Origin: a virus
DNA length: 21,026 nucleotides
IMG/VR virus record: IMGVR_UViG_3300009071_002768
Span: 1-21,026 of that record
Reading direction: 5' to 3' (one strand)
Shown here: one piece after another, positions 8,326-17,123 of the stretch
How positions within the stretch are numbered: the stretch's first letter is position 1
How the letters are laid out: every line of letters begins with the position of its first letter
The notes under the pieces: model-generated
Database searches by the model: none
The model's input: the letters and a program-made list of their open reading frames with translations, nothing else
Told to the model about the DNA's origin: nothing
Translations under genes and position numbers: made by a program

Positions 8326-9137
8326 TGGCTGAATTGTATGAATCGTTAGCTGCTCCTAGCGTGGACGCTATGGTCCGCTCAGGCAGTCTTGTTGAGGCTC
8401 CTGCGAGTGACCTGTCTAAGGTGGCTTCTCGGGCACAGTTGCGCCAGCAGCGCATTATTGACAGGGACCTATCTCCTGATCTGAATCAGGACATGCGTGT
8501 TGGTGCGTCAAAGAGGGATAGCGATAAGTCGGGGTTGGGGGACGTGAGCGGCCAGCCTCAGGGCGTTAAAGGTATAACAAACTCTGTACCTAAAGCCGCT
8601 GTGGAAGGCAGTATGGGTCAGGCCGACTTTGTGCTTGACGATATAGCTCCTTCTTCCGTGTCGACAAGGGTTGAGGCGCGTCCTTTGGACACGGATTACA
8701 CGTCCTTGTCTCCGACTCAGCGCGGCGCTGCTTTGCGCGACACAGGCATGGACGCTGTAGATTTTGCTGTAAGCGAAACGGATGGCAGCATGCGCAAGTC
8801 TCGTTCTGGGGCTGCGGTGTTGGCGTTCCAGTTGCCGTCTGTGGCTGAGCCTTTGTTCTTGGCTGAAGACGGCGCTCCAGCTCACGCCGCTTTAATCAAG
8901 GCTATTAAGAAGTCTGGGGTACGAGCGATTCCGACTAATGGGTCTGGCGAGTATGAGGTTTCTTACACTGTCCATCCTGAGGACCGTGCAAGGTTTGCTC
9001 GGATGGTAGATTATTTGGAAGCTGGCCGGATGGAAGAGCTTTCTGATGGCAAGTTTGCCGTGGAGTTCACTGAGTCTAATGCGGTGAATCGCGAGTTTAT
9101 GCGGGCACCGTTTGGTAGCCGGAAGAAGAAGGTTTAG
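8325..9137 (+). CDS. Virion-module protein of unknown function
   Basis: About 270 residues. ATG at 8325 is chosen because AGGGG at 8314-8318 lies 6 bases upstream and the start overlaps the previous stop as TGATG. The in-frame GTG three bases earlier is poorer. The N-terminal half is polar and probably disordered. Residues about 165-240 look like a folded alpha/beta domain (FLAEDGAPAHAALIKAIKK, then EYEVSYTVHPEDRARFARMV). The end is very basic (FGSRKKKV). No family is recognised. The position between internal-protein-type genes suggests a minor structural or DNA-associated role. It ends with TAG two bases before the next GTG start. Confidence 0.62.
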   Translation: MAELYESLAAPSVDAMVRSGSLVEAPASDLSKVASRAQLRQQRIIDRDLSPDLNQDMRVGASKRDSDKSGLGDVSGQPQGVKGITNSVPKAAVEGSMGQADFVLDDIAPSSVSTRVEARPLDTDYTSLSPTQRGAALRDTGMDAVDFAVSETDGSMRKSRSGAAVLAFQLPSVAEPLFLAEDGAPAHAALIKAIKKSGVRAIPTNGSGEYEVSYTVHPEDRARFARMVDYLEAGRMEELSDGKFAVEFTESNAVNREFMRAPFGSRKKKV

Positions 9138-9139
9138 TT

Positions 9140-10744
9140 GTGGTCAGGTTTCAGGTCTTAGACGAAAACGGCAATGAAACAGGTGAGCAGAATTTGCCTG
9201 CCGGGGTGCGGATGCTGATGAATCGGCAGCGCGCTAAAGAGGGAAGCGATGTTAGTCCGCGCGATGTGGCTTTAAATCAGAATTCGCTGCTAAACCGAAA
9301 GCCGCTGGCTAGGAATTCGTTTTTTCAGCCTAGTCAAATATTGGATCCGACGCCGCCTGTTCAGGTGCCTCAGCGGGCTGACGGGCTTCCAGACGTAGGG
9401 TTCGACGCTGGCCTGGCCTTTGGCTCTTTGGTCAATCGTAATGCGCCAGGGATAATGCGTCAACGTCTTCAAATGGAAGGCCCGCAACGGGAGGCGGAAG
9501 GGGAGCGTTTAAAAAATATTGGATCTTTATTTGACGAAAACGCTGGGACTTATAGCGATATGTCCCCTATGGAAAGCGTCATTGAGTCCAGGCTTTTAAG
9601 AGAGGCCGAAGAGTCTAGAGATATAAACTGGTTTGGAGAAACCGAAGAATATGAAATGCCTAAACGCATTTCAATGTCTAGACAGCAAAGAGAGTTTGCA
9701 GACGAACTTGACAATTTGGCTCCGGCTTTTGAGGAAATACAAGATATTTACGAATGGCTGGAAACGGAAGTTGGCTTTAATGATGATAATCAGTTAAACA
9801 GGCCCGGGGCCTGGATGGACTCTCAAATTGATTATCAACGCAAATTGGTAGACGCTGGCATCAATCCACCTGAAAGCCTTACCGAAATGTTGGTTGCCAG
9901 AAACGTTGCGGAAGTAGAAGCTCAAGAGAAATTGGATAGGCTTAACAACGGTTTACAGGGCGTAGTAAAACAATTTGGTTCGTTCGAGTCAATGGCGCAA
10001 GAAGTTACCGGAAATCCTAACCTTAACCTTTTTGATCTGGATATTAAAGATCTTTACCAAATTGGTTTAGAAACAATTGCGGCTGCAGAGGAAGACCGCC
10101 AAGAGGAAACAAGTGAAATCGAGATGGCCGTTGAAGCTCAAAGTAATAAAGAGTCTAGAATCCGTCAAGGGCTTTACCTGCCACAAATTAAAACACCGGA
10201 TGGGCTAAGTGAGTCCTTTGTCAATTTTTCAAATCGTGGGTTGCTGGCTGAAACGGGCGGCGAGTTTGTAATTAATTTTGACGCTGTAAATACGAGAGAA
10301 GACGCCATACAATCATTTGTCATAAATGCGAATCTAGATCCTTCTGGCATGTTTGGACCGTTTAACACTGATTTGCGTGACGATGATGGCACGTTATTGG
10401 GATACCCGTCTGACAGCCCAACCTTTATAAAAGATCTTGGAGACACCCCCAATTTTTATGCAAAATTTGCTGAACATCTTGCAGCCATTTCTGATGAAAC
10501 AGAGTTTGGTTTGGATTTCTTCAACACTCTGCCTCAAAACGAACAAATTTCAATTGCCAAGGAAGTCTATTCTGCAATAGTTGCTTCGGTTGACCCAAAG
10601 CTTGGATTTAACCAAAACGAAAACTTGAGGATTATTCGCAGGCAGCTTGGCTTGTCGGGCATCGACGATTCGATAGAGCGAGAACTTGCAGAAAACTTGG
10701 CTGCTCAGCAACTCAGTCTTCTTCAGACCGATGGAGAAGGTTGA
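9140..10744 (+). CDS. Acidic virion-module protein, unknown function
   Basis: A 534-residue protein from GTG 9140, two bases after the preceding stop. It is acidic, rich in Asp, Glu, Asn and Gln, with long predicted helices (for example FADELDNLAPAFEEIQDIYE) and no membrane segments. From about 9500 the DNA becomes more A/T-rich and uses more A/T-ending codons than the head genes, much like the start of the gene at 6785. Size, location and lack of enzyme motifs fit an internal or ejected virion protein, comparable in position to the middle-size core proteins of T7-like phages; this is synteny-based inference. The stop overlaps the next start as TGATG. Confidence 0.62.
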   Translation: MVRFQVLDENGNETGEQNLPAGVRMLMNRQRAKEGSDVSPRDVALNQNSLLNRKPLARNSFFQPSQILDPTPPVQVPQRADGLPDVGFDAGLAFGSLVNRNAPGIMRQRLQMEGPQREAEGERLKNIGSLFDENAGTYSDMSPMESVIESRLLREAEESRDINWFGETEEYEMPKRISMSRQQREFADELDNLAPAFEEIQDIYEWLETEVGFNDDNQLNRPGAWMDSQIDYQRKLVDAGINPPESLTEMLVARNVAEVEAQEKLDRLNNGLQGVVKQFGSFESMAQEVTGNPNLNLFDLDIKDLYQIGLETIAAAEEDRQEETSEIEMAVEAQSNKESRIRQGLYLPQIKTPDGLSESFVNFSNRGLLAETGGEFVINFDAVNTREDAIQSFVINANLDPSGMFGPFNTDLRDDDGTLLGYPSDSPTFIKDLGDTPNFYAKFAEHLAAISDETEFGLDFFNTLPQNEQISIAKEVYSAIVASVDPKLGFNQNENLRIIRRQLGLSGIDDSIERELAENLAAQQLSLLQTDGEG

Positions 10745-13700
10745 TGGGAGAGACTAGGCAACAAAGAGCTGCAAGAATTGCTAATTCTTTTGGAAGCTCG
10801 GGGCCAGCCCCCAGTAGCAGGGGAGGGGGTGGCGGCGGCGGAGAGATGAACCCAATGGCTCAACCTATTTTGGATGAGCTTTACAAGCTTAGGCGAGACC
10901 CAGCCTACAGGAACGATTTAGACAAAGTAAACGAAGCCATTGATCAAATCACTTCGGGCAGCACCGGGGAAAACATTTTAGGAACAGGTAGCAGTTTGTT
11001 GAAAACTGTTATCCCAGGTTTTCAAGCGTTGGATCTGCTGGGAAGCGCAGTCCGTTCTGGGGCGAACCAAGCCCCTGCGGCGGCCCGAAGCCTGCTAGGA
11101 CCGGATCTTAGCCGGCGTGTAGCTCCAGCTTTAAAATCGGTTGGCCTGCCTGGAACTATGCTGGGGTCAGGTCTACAGCAAGAAGAGTTCACGAAACAAG
11201 ACGAGTTCGGGTTGTCAGGTTTTAGGGCGGGGCTTTCCTTCGGAGAAGACCCGGTCTACGGCAAAGACCTGTGGTTTGAGAAAAAAGAAAAAGAAGCAGG
11301 CGAATCTTCTGAATCTTTAAACTTTTTAAAAATTTTAGAAAATACACCTTTAGATGTTTTGGCAAGGGTCCCCGATTGGGGATGGGCAGAAATAGCGAGC
11401 GGAGGGCAGGACAACCTTTTAGGCTTGGGTACCGAAATCGCTCTTGATCCTTTGACTTACGTAGGGGGGCCAGGCGTCGCTGCTGCAGGCAGGAGATTAC
11501 CTGCTGCGGGTACAAGGGGGGCGGCTGCTGCTCGCAGGGTTAAAGCTGCTGACCGCAGGCTGGGCCGTGAGGGTGTAGCTATGCGAATATTTAGTAACGC
11601 TGAACAAGCTGGCATTCAACTTAGCGACACAACTAAAGATCTTGTCCTTTCTTCAGCGAACCAAGGGGCCAGTCCTTTGGGCGGCATCCTGGCAAATCTC
11701 GATAAACTTGGTTGGGATGCCAACACGCTTGACGCCCTGGGGATCCAACGCAAACTGACATTTGCAGGCATGGAAATCGCAGGGACAGGAAGAGCGGCTC
11801 AGGCGTTAGGCAAAACCCGTACTGGCAAGACTTCTCTTGCAATCAAATCGTTCTTTACCCAATCGAAATTGGACAGAGCTGGTCGGGCGAAACGGAAAGC
11901 AGGGTTTGAGCTAAACAAGTCGGGTGTCCAAAACAGCCAGACTCCGTGGCTGGACGAATTCAAACTTAAGAGTGGCAGCAAGCAGGCCGCTCTTACTACT
12001 AGGGGGTTGGCCACTGACACCGAGCAGCGGTTGCGTTCTAAAATACAAGAAGATCCTTTGAGTTTTTCGATAAGCGAAAAAGACGTATCTGAGGTATTTG
12101 AAAATTTGCAAAATGAGCCTGCCAGTTTTCGCAAACTTGTAAACGAGTTTACTGAATTTGTTAATCAAGGAGACAGGCGTCCAACTTTTCAAGATGTGAC
12201 CAGGGAGCGCTCTAACGGTCGGAGTTTGTATGACGAATTTTTCCTTAGCAATGCATCCGAAGATTCTAAAATATTAGCTCCGGGCCTTGTGACCGCCTTG
12301 CAAGCGCTAGATGAATTAGCAAGGGGGAGGGGGTTGTCAGCGGGCAGGTCCGCTCGCGGCGCAGCCGATGTAGGCTTTTTGCTAGCCGACATGAGCGTGG
12401 CTTTGTCTGTTTCCGAGCTGCTGGATCAGGGGATCGGGAATGCTTTAGGGGCACAAGGGGCCGGGTCGCTAAAACAACTTTTCGGCAACATCTCAATTGC
12501 AAAATTGGCGGGGAGCGAGACCGTTTCTTCTACTTTGGGAAGCAGTTTCTTCAAAGCTTCAGAAGCTAATCCTAAAAATATTTTAGCTTATTTTAATAAA
12601 TTAGATTTAGATGCTGACGACGTTGCGTCTGGCCTTAACAGAGAACTTGAAAGTTTAGCTTTGGGGCTGGGCAAGGGCGGGGTGGAGGACGCTAAGAAGA
12701 TAATGCAACTTAATGTTGACCAGCTTTTCTTGGACACTTATGCAGCGTTGCAGGCAGGAGACCTGCGGGCGGTGAAAGCTAGCAATGAAAGAATGCGTGC
12801 TGTTGGGCTGGGACAACTGGATAAGCAAGAAGAATTTCTTCAAAAAATCTTGGGGCTTGTCCCAGCGCCTGCTAGCCGAGCCGAGTACGCAAAGAGGCTA
12901 GTGGACGCTCCGCTTAGTGCACAAGCTCCTATTAAAGCCAAAAATCTTGAAGCCCGGAAATTGGCAAATGGGCAATCAGCTTTAGAAGTTGAAGTACATC
13001 GAATCCTTAAGAACCAATTCTTTAATCCAAAACTTGCAGATTCCACAGTTTGGGACCGAGTAAACATTATCGAAGCCGGGGACGAAGAACTGCTAAAAGC
13101 GGCTTACAAGATTAAACCAGAATACGTTGAAGATTCTGTAAACGAAATCCGTTCTTGGTTTGAAGACTTTACCGCCACCTCCCAGAAGCGGATGGACCAG
13201 TATCTGGGCGGTGACGTTGACGCTATTGAAACTATAGAAAACCTTGACGTTTTTTTCACAACCGCAAGGTTGCATAACAACGTTTTTTCGCAGGGTTTGG
13301 AACAGGCTTCGGGGGTCTCTGCCAAGGCGGCTTTAGGGGGGCTGACCGAATCTGAAGCTGACATACTGGCGCGTCAAGTTATGAACTTGCATTACAAGGG
13401 CGGCGGAGTCGATTCGTTTGGACAGATTGACGGATGGGCCGGGCTTATGAAAGACTCGTCTGATTTCGTTAACAGTTTGAAGCGAAGCCAGTTGGTGGAT
13501 AAGAATCGGGCAACAAGGCTGCTTGCAAGCATGAATAAAGCTTTTAAAGATTTTGCAACGTTTGGCCCTGGGTTTGCTCTTCGCAACGCCACAGGCGCTT
13601 ATCGAAACAATTTCATACAGGGCGTGAGGACCCAAACCTACGAAGAATGGGCACCAAATTACAGCATAGCTTTGAGGGCTTTGGACGACGAGTTGACAAA

Positions 13701-15066
13701 CTTTCTGCCTTCAGGCGGTTCCCGCATATGGGAAGAAATTGGTGCTAGCGCTCAACGAGAGAAGGCGAAGGCGATAGCTAGTACGAAGATGTTGACTACA
13801 GGCGGTGTTGGGGCCGCTGCACGAGGTCTTGATTTGACAGAGCAGGCTTCCAAAAGGGTTAGCGGCTACCTGCAAGACCGGGTGGGGTTGGCTCAAAACC
13901 AAATCGAGCAAGCAATCATCCCCATTGTAGAAACCCTCACTACAGGTTTCAGAGGCGGGGTCGCGTCTCCGGGACTAAAGTCACGCGTGGCAACAGAAAA
14001 TGCCAATTCTGTGACTAGGAAAGAAATTGAAAGTTACATGCGCGGAGCTTTAGCTTGGCAAACTTTAAGCGATGGCGGAACTATCGAAGAAGCGTTGCAA
14101 AAGGTAAGTCGCTCCCACTTTGATTATTGGGATTTGACAGAGGCAGGGCAGGTCATAGATGAGTTTCTGCCTTTCTATGTGTTCCGTTCCCGCATGGCTG
14201 TTTTGGCTGCAGAGACAGCGATGGGATCTCCCGGAGTTGCGTCAACAATTTACAGGCTTGAAAACGAAGCGAAGGAAAGAGACCCCTGGGGTGCAGGCAA
14301 GTTTGACCGGTATACGTTCGGAGTTGGGGGAAAAGGTGGCGCTACGTTGGCGTTTGATTTTGAAGACCCGTTTGTCGCAGGGTTTTCTACTTTAGAATCT
14401 TTGGCGTCAGTTGACCCTAGCCCCTCGTCGCTGTTAAACGTGTTTGGGGACGAGGCTTTAGGCACGTTGGCCCCAACCCCCAAGTATCTAGTGGAAAGAA
14501 ACTTCAACGTAGTTTCTGGGCCTGACGGATTTTACGAAGACAGCTTGCAGCCTTTGCGGGACAGGGACGGGCTTCTCGCTCGGGTTTTGGGAGCCAAATA
14601 CGCTAGCCCTTTAAGGTCAATGTTGACTGACGCTAGGGTATTGCGAGAAACGGATGGGGAGATTCTGATTTCTGCTAGTTCCGCCAGGTACCTGTCTCAG
14701 GCCATCCCGATTTTAGGCAGGCTGGAAAGCTTGTTCACTGGCCAGGCAGTAGTGGAAAGCGATAAGACGAGACGGCGGAGAGACGCTCAGCGCAAAGCAA
14801 GCCCTGGGGAAATAGGGGAAGCCAGCAGGAAAGCTTGGAACACTTTTTTTACTTTCACGGGCGCTCCGTTAGAAATTTTTGATGAAAGCTACCAGCTTTC
14901 TCAGGTACAAAATACGGTTTGGGATGTCCGGGGCTACGATGACCCGTTTAGTTCATTAAAAACTTTGAGAGAAGGGGACGAAATGGAAGGGCCAAGAAAA
15001 GATAGCCTAGATTATTTTTTCAATAACCAATTTACTTTTTTTGATGATCTGGCTTTTGGGGACTGA
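10744..15066 (+). CDS. Giant (1440-aa) probable internal virion / DNA-ejection protein
   Basis: This is the largest gene of the window. ATG 10744 is chosen over the TTG at 10741 because GGAGA at 10733-10737 is correctly spaced and the start overlaps the preceding stop as TGATG. The N-terminus has a glycine run (SSRGGGGGGGEMNP). Several Gly/Ala/Leu-rich amphipathic stretches follow, for example LLADMSVALSVSELL. The clearest conserved-looking block is near residues 935-965 (DFATFGPGFALRNATGAYRN), followed near 1140 by FDYWDLTEAGQVIDEFLPF and FRSRM. Comparable 'F.P.F.LRN' and 'FLPFy.f.R' motifs occur in very large virion proteins of other short-tailed phages. It is the last gene of the rightward module, like the giant ejection proteins of podoviruses. 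No transglycosylase or polymerase motif was found by eye. A tape-measure role is the alternative. Its 3' end overlaps the convergent gene by 35 bases. Confidence 0.65.
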   Translation: MGETRQQRAARIANSFGSSGPAPSSRGGGGGGGEMNPMAQPILDELYKLRRDPAYRNDLDKVNEAIDQITSGSTGENILGTGSSLLKTVIPGFQALDLLGSAVRSGANQAPAAARSLLGPDLSRRVAPALKSVGLPGTMLGSGLQQEEFTKQDEFGLSGFRAGLSFGEDPVYGKDLWFEKKEKEAGESSESLNFLKILENTPLDVLARVPDWGWAEIASGGQDNLLGLGTEIALDPLTYVGGPGVAAAGRRLPAAGTRGAAAARRVKAADRRLGREGVAMRIFSNAEQAGIQLSDTTKDLVLSSANQGASPLGGILANLDKLGWDANTLDALGIQRKLTFAGMEIAGTGRAAQALGKTRTGKTSLAIKSFFTQSKLDRAGRAKRKAGFELNKSGVQNSQTPWLDEFKLKSGSKQAALTTRGLATDTEQRLRSKIQEDPLSFSISEKDVSEVFENLQNEPASFRKLVNEFTEFVNQGDRRPTFQDVTRERSNGRSLYDEFFLSNASEDSKILAPGLVTALQALDELARGRGLSAGRSARGAADVGFLLADMSVALSVSELLDQGIGNALGAQGAGSLKQLFGNISIAKLAGSETVSSTLGSSFFKASEANPKNILAYFNKLDLDADDVASGLNRELESLALGLGKGGVEDAKKIMQLNVDQLFLDTYAALQAGDLRAVKASNERMRAVGLGQLDKQEEFLQKILGLVPAPASRAEYAKRLVDAPLSAQAPIKAKNLEARKLANGQSALEVEVHRILKNQFFNPKLADSTVWDRVNIIEAGDEELLKAAYKIKPEYVEDSVNEIRSWFEDFTATSQKRMDQYLGGDVDAIETIENLDVFFTTARLHNNVFSQGLEQASGVSAKAALGGLTESEADILARQVMNLHYKGGGVDSFGQIDGWAGLMKDSSDFVNSLKRSQLVDKNRATRLLASMNKAFKDFATFGPGFALRNATGAYRNNFIQGVRTQTYEEWAPNYSIALRALDDELTNFLPSGGSRIWEEIGASAQREKAKAIASTKMLTTGGVGAAARGLDLTEQASKRVSGYLQDRVGLAQNQIEQAIIPIVETLTTGFRGGVASPGLKSRVATENANSVTRKEIESYMRGALAWQTLSDGGTIEEALQKVSRSHFDYWDLTEAGQVIDEFLPFYVFRSRMAVLAAETAMGSPGVASTIYRLENEAKERDPWGAGKFDRYTFGVGGKGGATLAFDFEDPFVAGFSTLESLASVDPSPSSLLNVFGDEALGTLAPTPKYLVERNFNVVSGPDGFYEDSLQPLRDRDGLLARVLGAKYASPLRSMLTDARVLRETDGEILISASSARYLSQAIPILGRLESLFTGQAVVESDKTRRRRDAQRKASPGEIGEASRKAWNTFFTFTGAPLEIFDESYQLSQVQNTVWDVRGYDDPFSSLKTLREGDEMEGPRKDSLDYFFNNQFTFFDDLAFGD

Positions 15067-15460
15067 CGGGGATGACGCCTGTGTGGCGGAGGAAGATGCG
15101 TCCTTGTATGGTGCGTATCTCAAACTCGCCGTACTCGGCTGCGTGTTCTTTAGCTTTGCGTTTTAACCGGCGCAGGGCTTTGTCTTGACGTGACTTGACG
15201 TTCTCCACTGTCATCAGTCCTTCAGGGCAGATTTCTTTCGGTAACGCTATGACGTACTCTGCTTGCGTGTCGTACACACAGATCCAGTTGTCTTCACCGT
15301 CAGGGTGGATGACGTGTTTGGCCCGTGCCATGTGGAATAGAGGCTTGTATCTGTCCCAGTGGGTTTCGTCGGGTAGTGCTGTGAACCCTTCGAAGTGGGT
15401 GAGCGCTGATTCGAGCTGCTTGTAGAATGCTCGTTGTTCTGCGGTCAGGTACCTAGCCAT
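15032..15460 (-). CDS. Hypothetical protein, last gene of replication operon
   Basis: A 142-residue protein read leftward from ATG 15460, with AGGG 8 bases upstream. Its start overlaps the RusA-like gene by 16 bases. The N-terminus is helical (LTAEQRAFYKQLESALTHFE). The middle is beta-rich with two Cys (NWICVYDTQAEYVIALPKEI). A strongly basic helix follows (RQDKALRRLKRKAKEHAAEY), and then a short beta hairpin (FEIRTIQGRIFLRHTG). The basic helix suggests nucleic-acid contact but no family is recognised. Its stop lies inside the convergent giant virion gene, so there is no room for a terminator between the two modules. Confidence 0.68.
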   Translation of the reverse strand: MARYLTAEQRAFYKQLESALTHFEGFTALPDETHWDRYKPLFHMARAKHVIHPDGEDNWICVYDTQAEYVIALPKEICPEGLMTVENVKSRQDKALRRLKRKAKEHAAEYGEFEIRTIQGRIFLRHTGVIPVSPQKPDHQKK

Positions 15461-15858
15461 ATGTTTACCCTAAGCTGTGGGGAGACGGCGTCAGGGTCGA
15501 TGCCGCCTTTGAGGAAGTTGACTCCGTATAGGTAGTCTGGGTTGTCTTCAACGAGCAGTCCGTCTAGGACCAGCCGGTCTACGATGGCTTTGATGGCCCC
15601 GTACCAGTTGCCGAGGTCGAGGTGGTGGGCGTTGGAGTGGTAGTCCATCCATGTTTCTACCCTGAATTCGCCTTCGTGGGGGGTGGCTCCGAGGTCGAGG
15701 AGTTGGGCTACTGCTTCTTCACCGTAGGTGTCTCGCCATAGTTTGGTGTCTGCTGATCGTTTGTAGCGGCCTTGTGCGCGTTCTTGGTTTAGGCTGCGTG
15801 GCTTGTCTGCCACGTCAATAGCCCAAAGTCTGGGCCACACCGCCGCTACTACAGTCAT
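15445..15858 (-). CDS. RusA-like Holliday junction resolvase
   Basis: A 137-residue protein. RusA-type endonucleases cut four-way DNA junctions and clear branched replication intermediates before packaging. Seen here: an early NQERAQGRYKRS segment with W41 (like the RusA 'N..R...R....W' start), and the key D81-x2-N84-x5-K90-x3-D94 block in DLGNWYGAIKAIVDRLVLDG. LLVEDN follows with acidic E104/D105, then a closing strand. Classical RusA has D-x-D-N; here the first position is His-Leu before D81, and D81-L-G-N replaces D-D-N spacing, so the metal site may be slightly altered. The length fits the family. ATG 15858 overlaps the previous stop as ATGA, so it is translated together with the primase-linked small gene. 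Confidence 0.68.
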   Translation of the reverse strand: MTVVAAVWPRLWAIDVADKPRSLNQERAQGRYKRSADTKLWRDTYGEEAVAQLLDLGATPHEGEFRVETWMDYHSNAHHLDLGNWYGAIKAIVDRLVLDGLLVEDNPDYLYGVNFLKGGIDPDAVSPQLRVNIWLGT

Positions 15859-16190
15859 TTCATTTCGTCCATGATGGATGCGACTGTGGACAGCAGGGTC
15901 GATCCGTGTTCGCAGTCAAGGATCTTGCCTGCTAACGCTTTGATTAACGCTAGTTCCAGTCCGGCTGCGGGCACTGCTTCTACTGGTTCTGGTTCTTGTT
16001 TCAGTGGGGCAAGGTTGATGACTTCGAGGAGGAGGTCAACGTACATGGCCTGCTCGACTGCGGAGTCTACTTGTGTGAGCCGGTGTCGGATGCCGTCCCA
16101 TTTAGCTTCGTTTAGCCTGCGCATGATCCCCCAGTTGGGGGGTGATTTGAAATCGGGGATGTCTTCGATGTCGAGCAGTTCGGTGGTCAC
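15855..16190 (-). CDS. Small helical protein between primase and resolvase
   Basis: A 111-residue protein from GTG 16190 with AGGA about 7 bases upstream, starting 3 bases after the primase stop. It is helical and acidic overall: an N-terminal segment (LLDIEDIPDFKSPPNWG), a central helix (DSAVEQAMYVDLLLEVINL), a Pro/Glu linker (QEPEPVEAVPAAG) and a C-terminal helix. There is no Cys cluster and no enzyme motif. Its place inside the operon suggests a replication accessory role, perhaps bridging primase or resolvase, but the function is unknown. Confidence 0.62.
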   Translation of the reverse strand: MTTELLDIEDIPDFKSPPNWGIMRRLNEAKWDGIRHRLTQVDSAVEQAMYVDLLLEVINLAPLKQEPEPVEAVPAAGLELALIKALAGKILDCEHGSTLLSTVASIMDEMK

Positions 16191-16193
16191 TGG

Positions 16194-17123
16194 TTATCCT
16201 TGGTTGTAGACTCGGTGGACTTTACTGACTGCTTCTTTGTATGGGAAGGAGGCTTTGTCTTCGGTTTGTTCTTCCCATACTTCTTGGACTACTGAGATGG
16301 CTTCGTCTCTGTCCATGCCCATGCCTTTGAGGTGGGAGGCAAGGGTGAAGAACACTAGGTCCCGCTCGCCTTTCTTAACGTCAGTTTCGCCCCTGAATAC
16401 TGACACTATGTGCGAGTTGTTCTCCCCCCTGCCTCCTGTCCTGTCTCCGTTGAAGCTCGATTGTGTGCGCTGTACCGGTTGTGGTTTCCATAGCGCTGCG
16501 AGGCGCTGCAGGGATGGGACTGGGGTGCGGTATTCTTCTGCTTGGTCTAGCCAGTCATCGATTTCTAGTGGGGTGGAGCGGTCGGCCCACATTACTTGGC
16601 GTACTGTCCCTGCGCCTGCTGCCGGGTAGGGGAGGCGGACACAGTTCCCGTAGCCTCCTGTTTCAAGGAGTTCTTGTTTGGGGTTGAGTTCAATCGCCTC
16701 GATCTCCGCTAGCTCGTGGACCCACAACCCTGCGCGTCGGGCGATGGTGCCGCTCATCCAGTCGTCTGCGAACACCCAGACGTGGTATCCCTTGGAACGG
16801 GAGGTTTCAACCCATGCTTGGATGCCGTAGTATTCCCATGCCTCGGCGTATCGCCAGGCAAGTTCTTCTGCCTCGCTGGTGTCGAAGTCGCTGCAGATCC
16901 ATTTGCATCGGTTGCCGCCTTCGAGCGGGTAGATGCCGATGGGGGTGGAGCCGTGGAGGTGGAGGTCGACTAGGCCGAACAGGTCTCCTTCTTCAAGTTT
17001 TTCTTGGTGAGGGTGGGGTTGGTCAAGGAACGCTACGTCTTCCCGGCCTTCGAATAGTTCGTAGAACAGGTCTGTTCGTTCGGCCTGGATGGCTTCACTC
17101 ATCTCGTCGGTCACTAGCCTCAT
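16194..17123 (-). CDS. Archaeo-eukaryotic-type DNA primase (AEP/PrimPol-like)
   Basis: A 309-residue protein. ATG 17123 is chosen because TAATG couples it to the helicase stop and AGGAGG lies 9 bases upstream; an open frame extends to 17243 but runs inside the helicase gene. The AEP core is visible. CKWICSDFD gives the catalytic D79-x-D81. ETSRSKGYHVWVF gives S108/H114, the 'S-x-s-kGyH' nucleotide-binding motif. NPKQELLETGGYGNCVRLP gives the third motif with K149 and the GN-x-x-x-LP end. This arrangement resembles the TOTE/CRISPR-associated branch of AEPs. The last 75 residues (GERDLVFFTLASHLKGMGM and then FPYKEAVSKVHRVY) look like a PriCT-type C-terminal helical domain that links primase to helicase. 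It would make primers, and possibly short DNA, for the adjacent helicase. No separate DNA polymerase is in the window. Confidence 0.78.
   Translation of the reverse strand: MRLVTDEMSEAIQAERTDLFYELFEGREDVAFLDQPHPHQEKLEEGDLFGLVDLHLHGSTPIGIYPLEGGNRCKWICSDFDTSEAEELAWRYAEAWEYYGIQAWVETSRSKGYHVWVFADDWMSGTIARRAGLWVHELAEIEAIELNPKQELLETGGYGNCVRLPYPAAGAGTVRQVMWADRSTPLEIDDWLDQAEEYRTPVPSLQRLAALWKPQPVQRTQSSFNGDRTGGRGENNSHIVSVFRGETDVKKGERDLVFFTLASHLKGMGMDRDEAISVVQEVWEEQTEDKASFPYKEAVSKVHRVYNQG

Noticed and set aside
15000-15066. T-runs near the end of the giant virion gene as an intrinsic terminator
   Set aside because: The T-runs are codons of the gene and no GC-rich hairpin precedes them.
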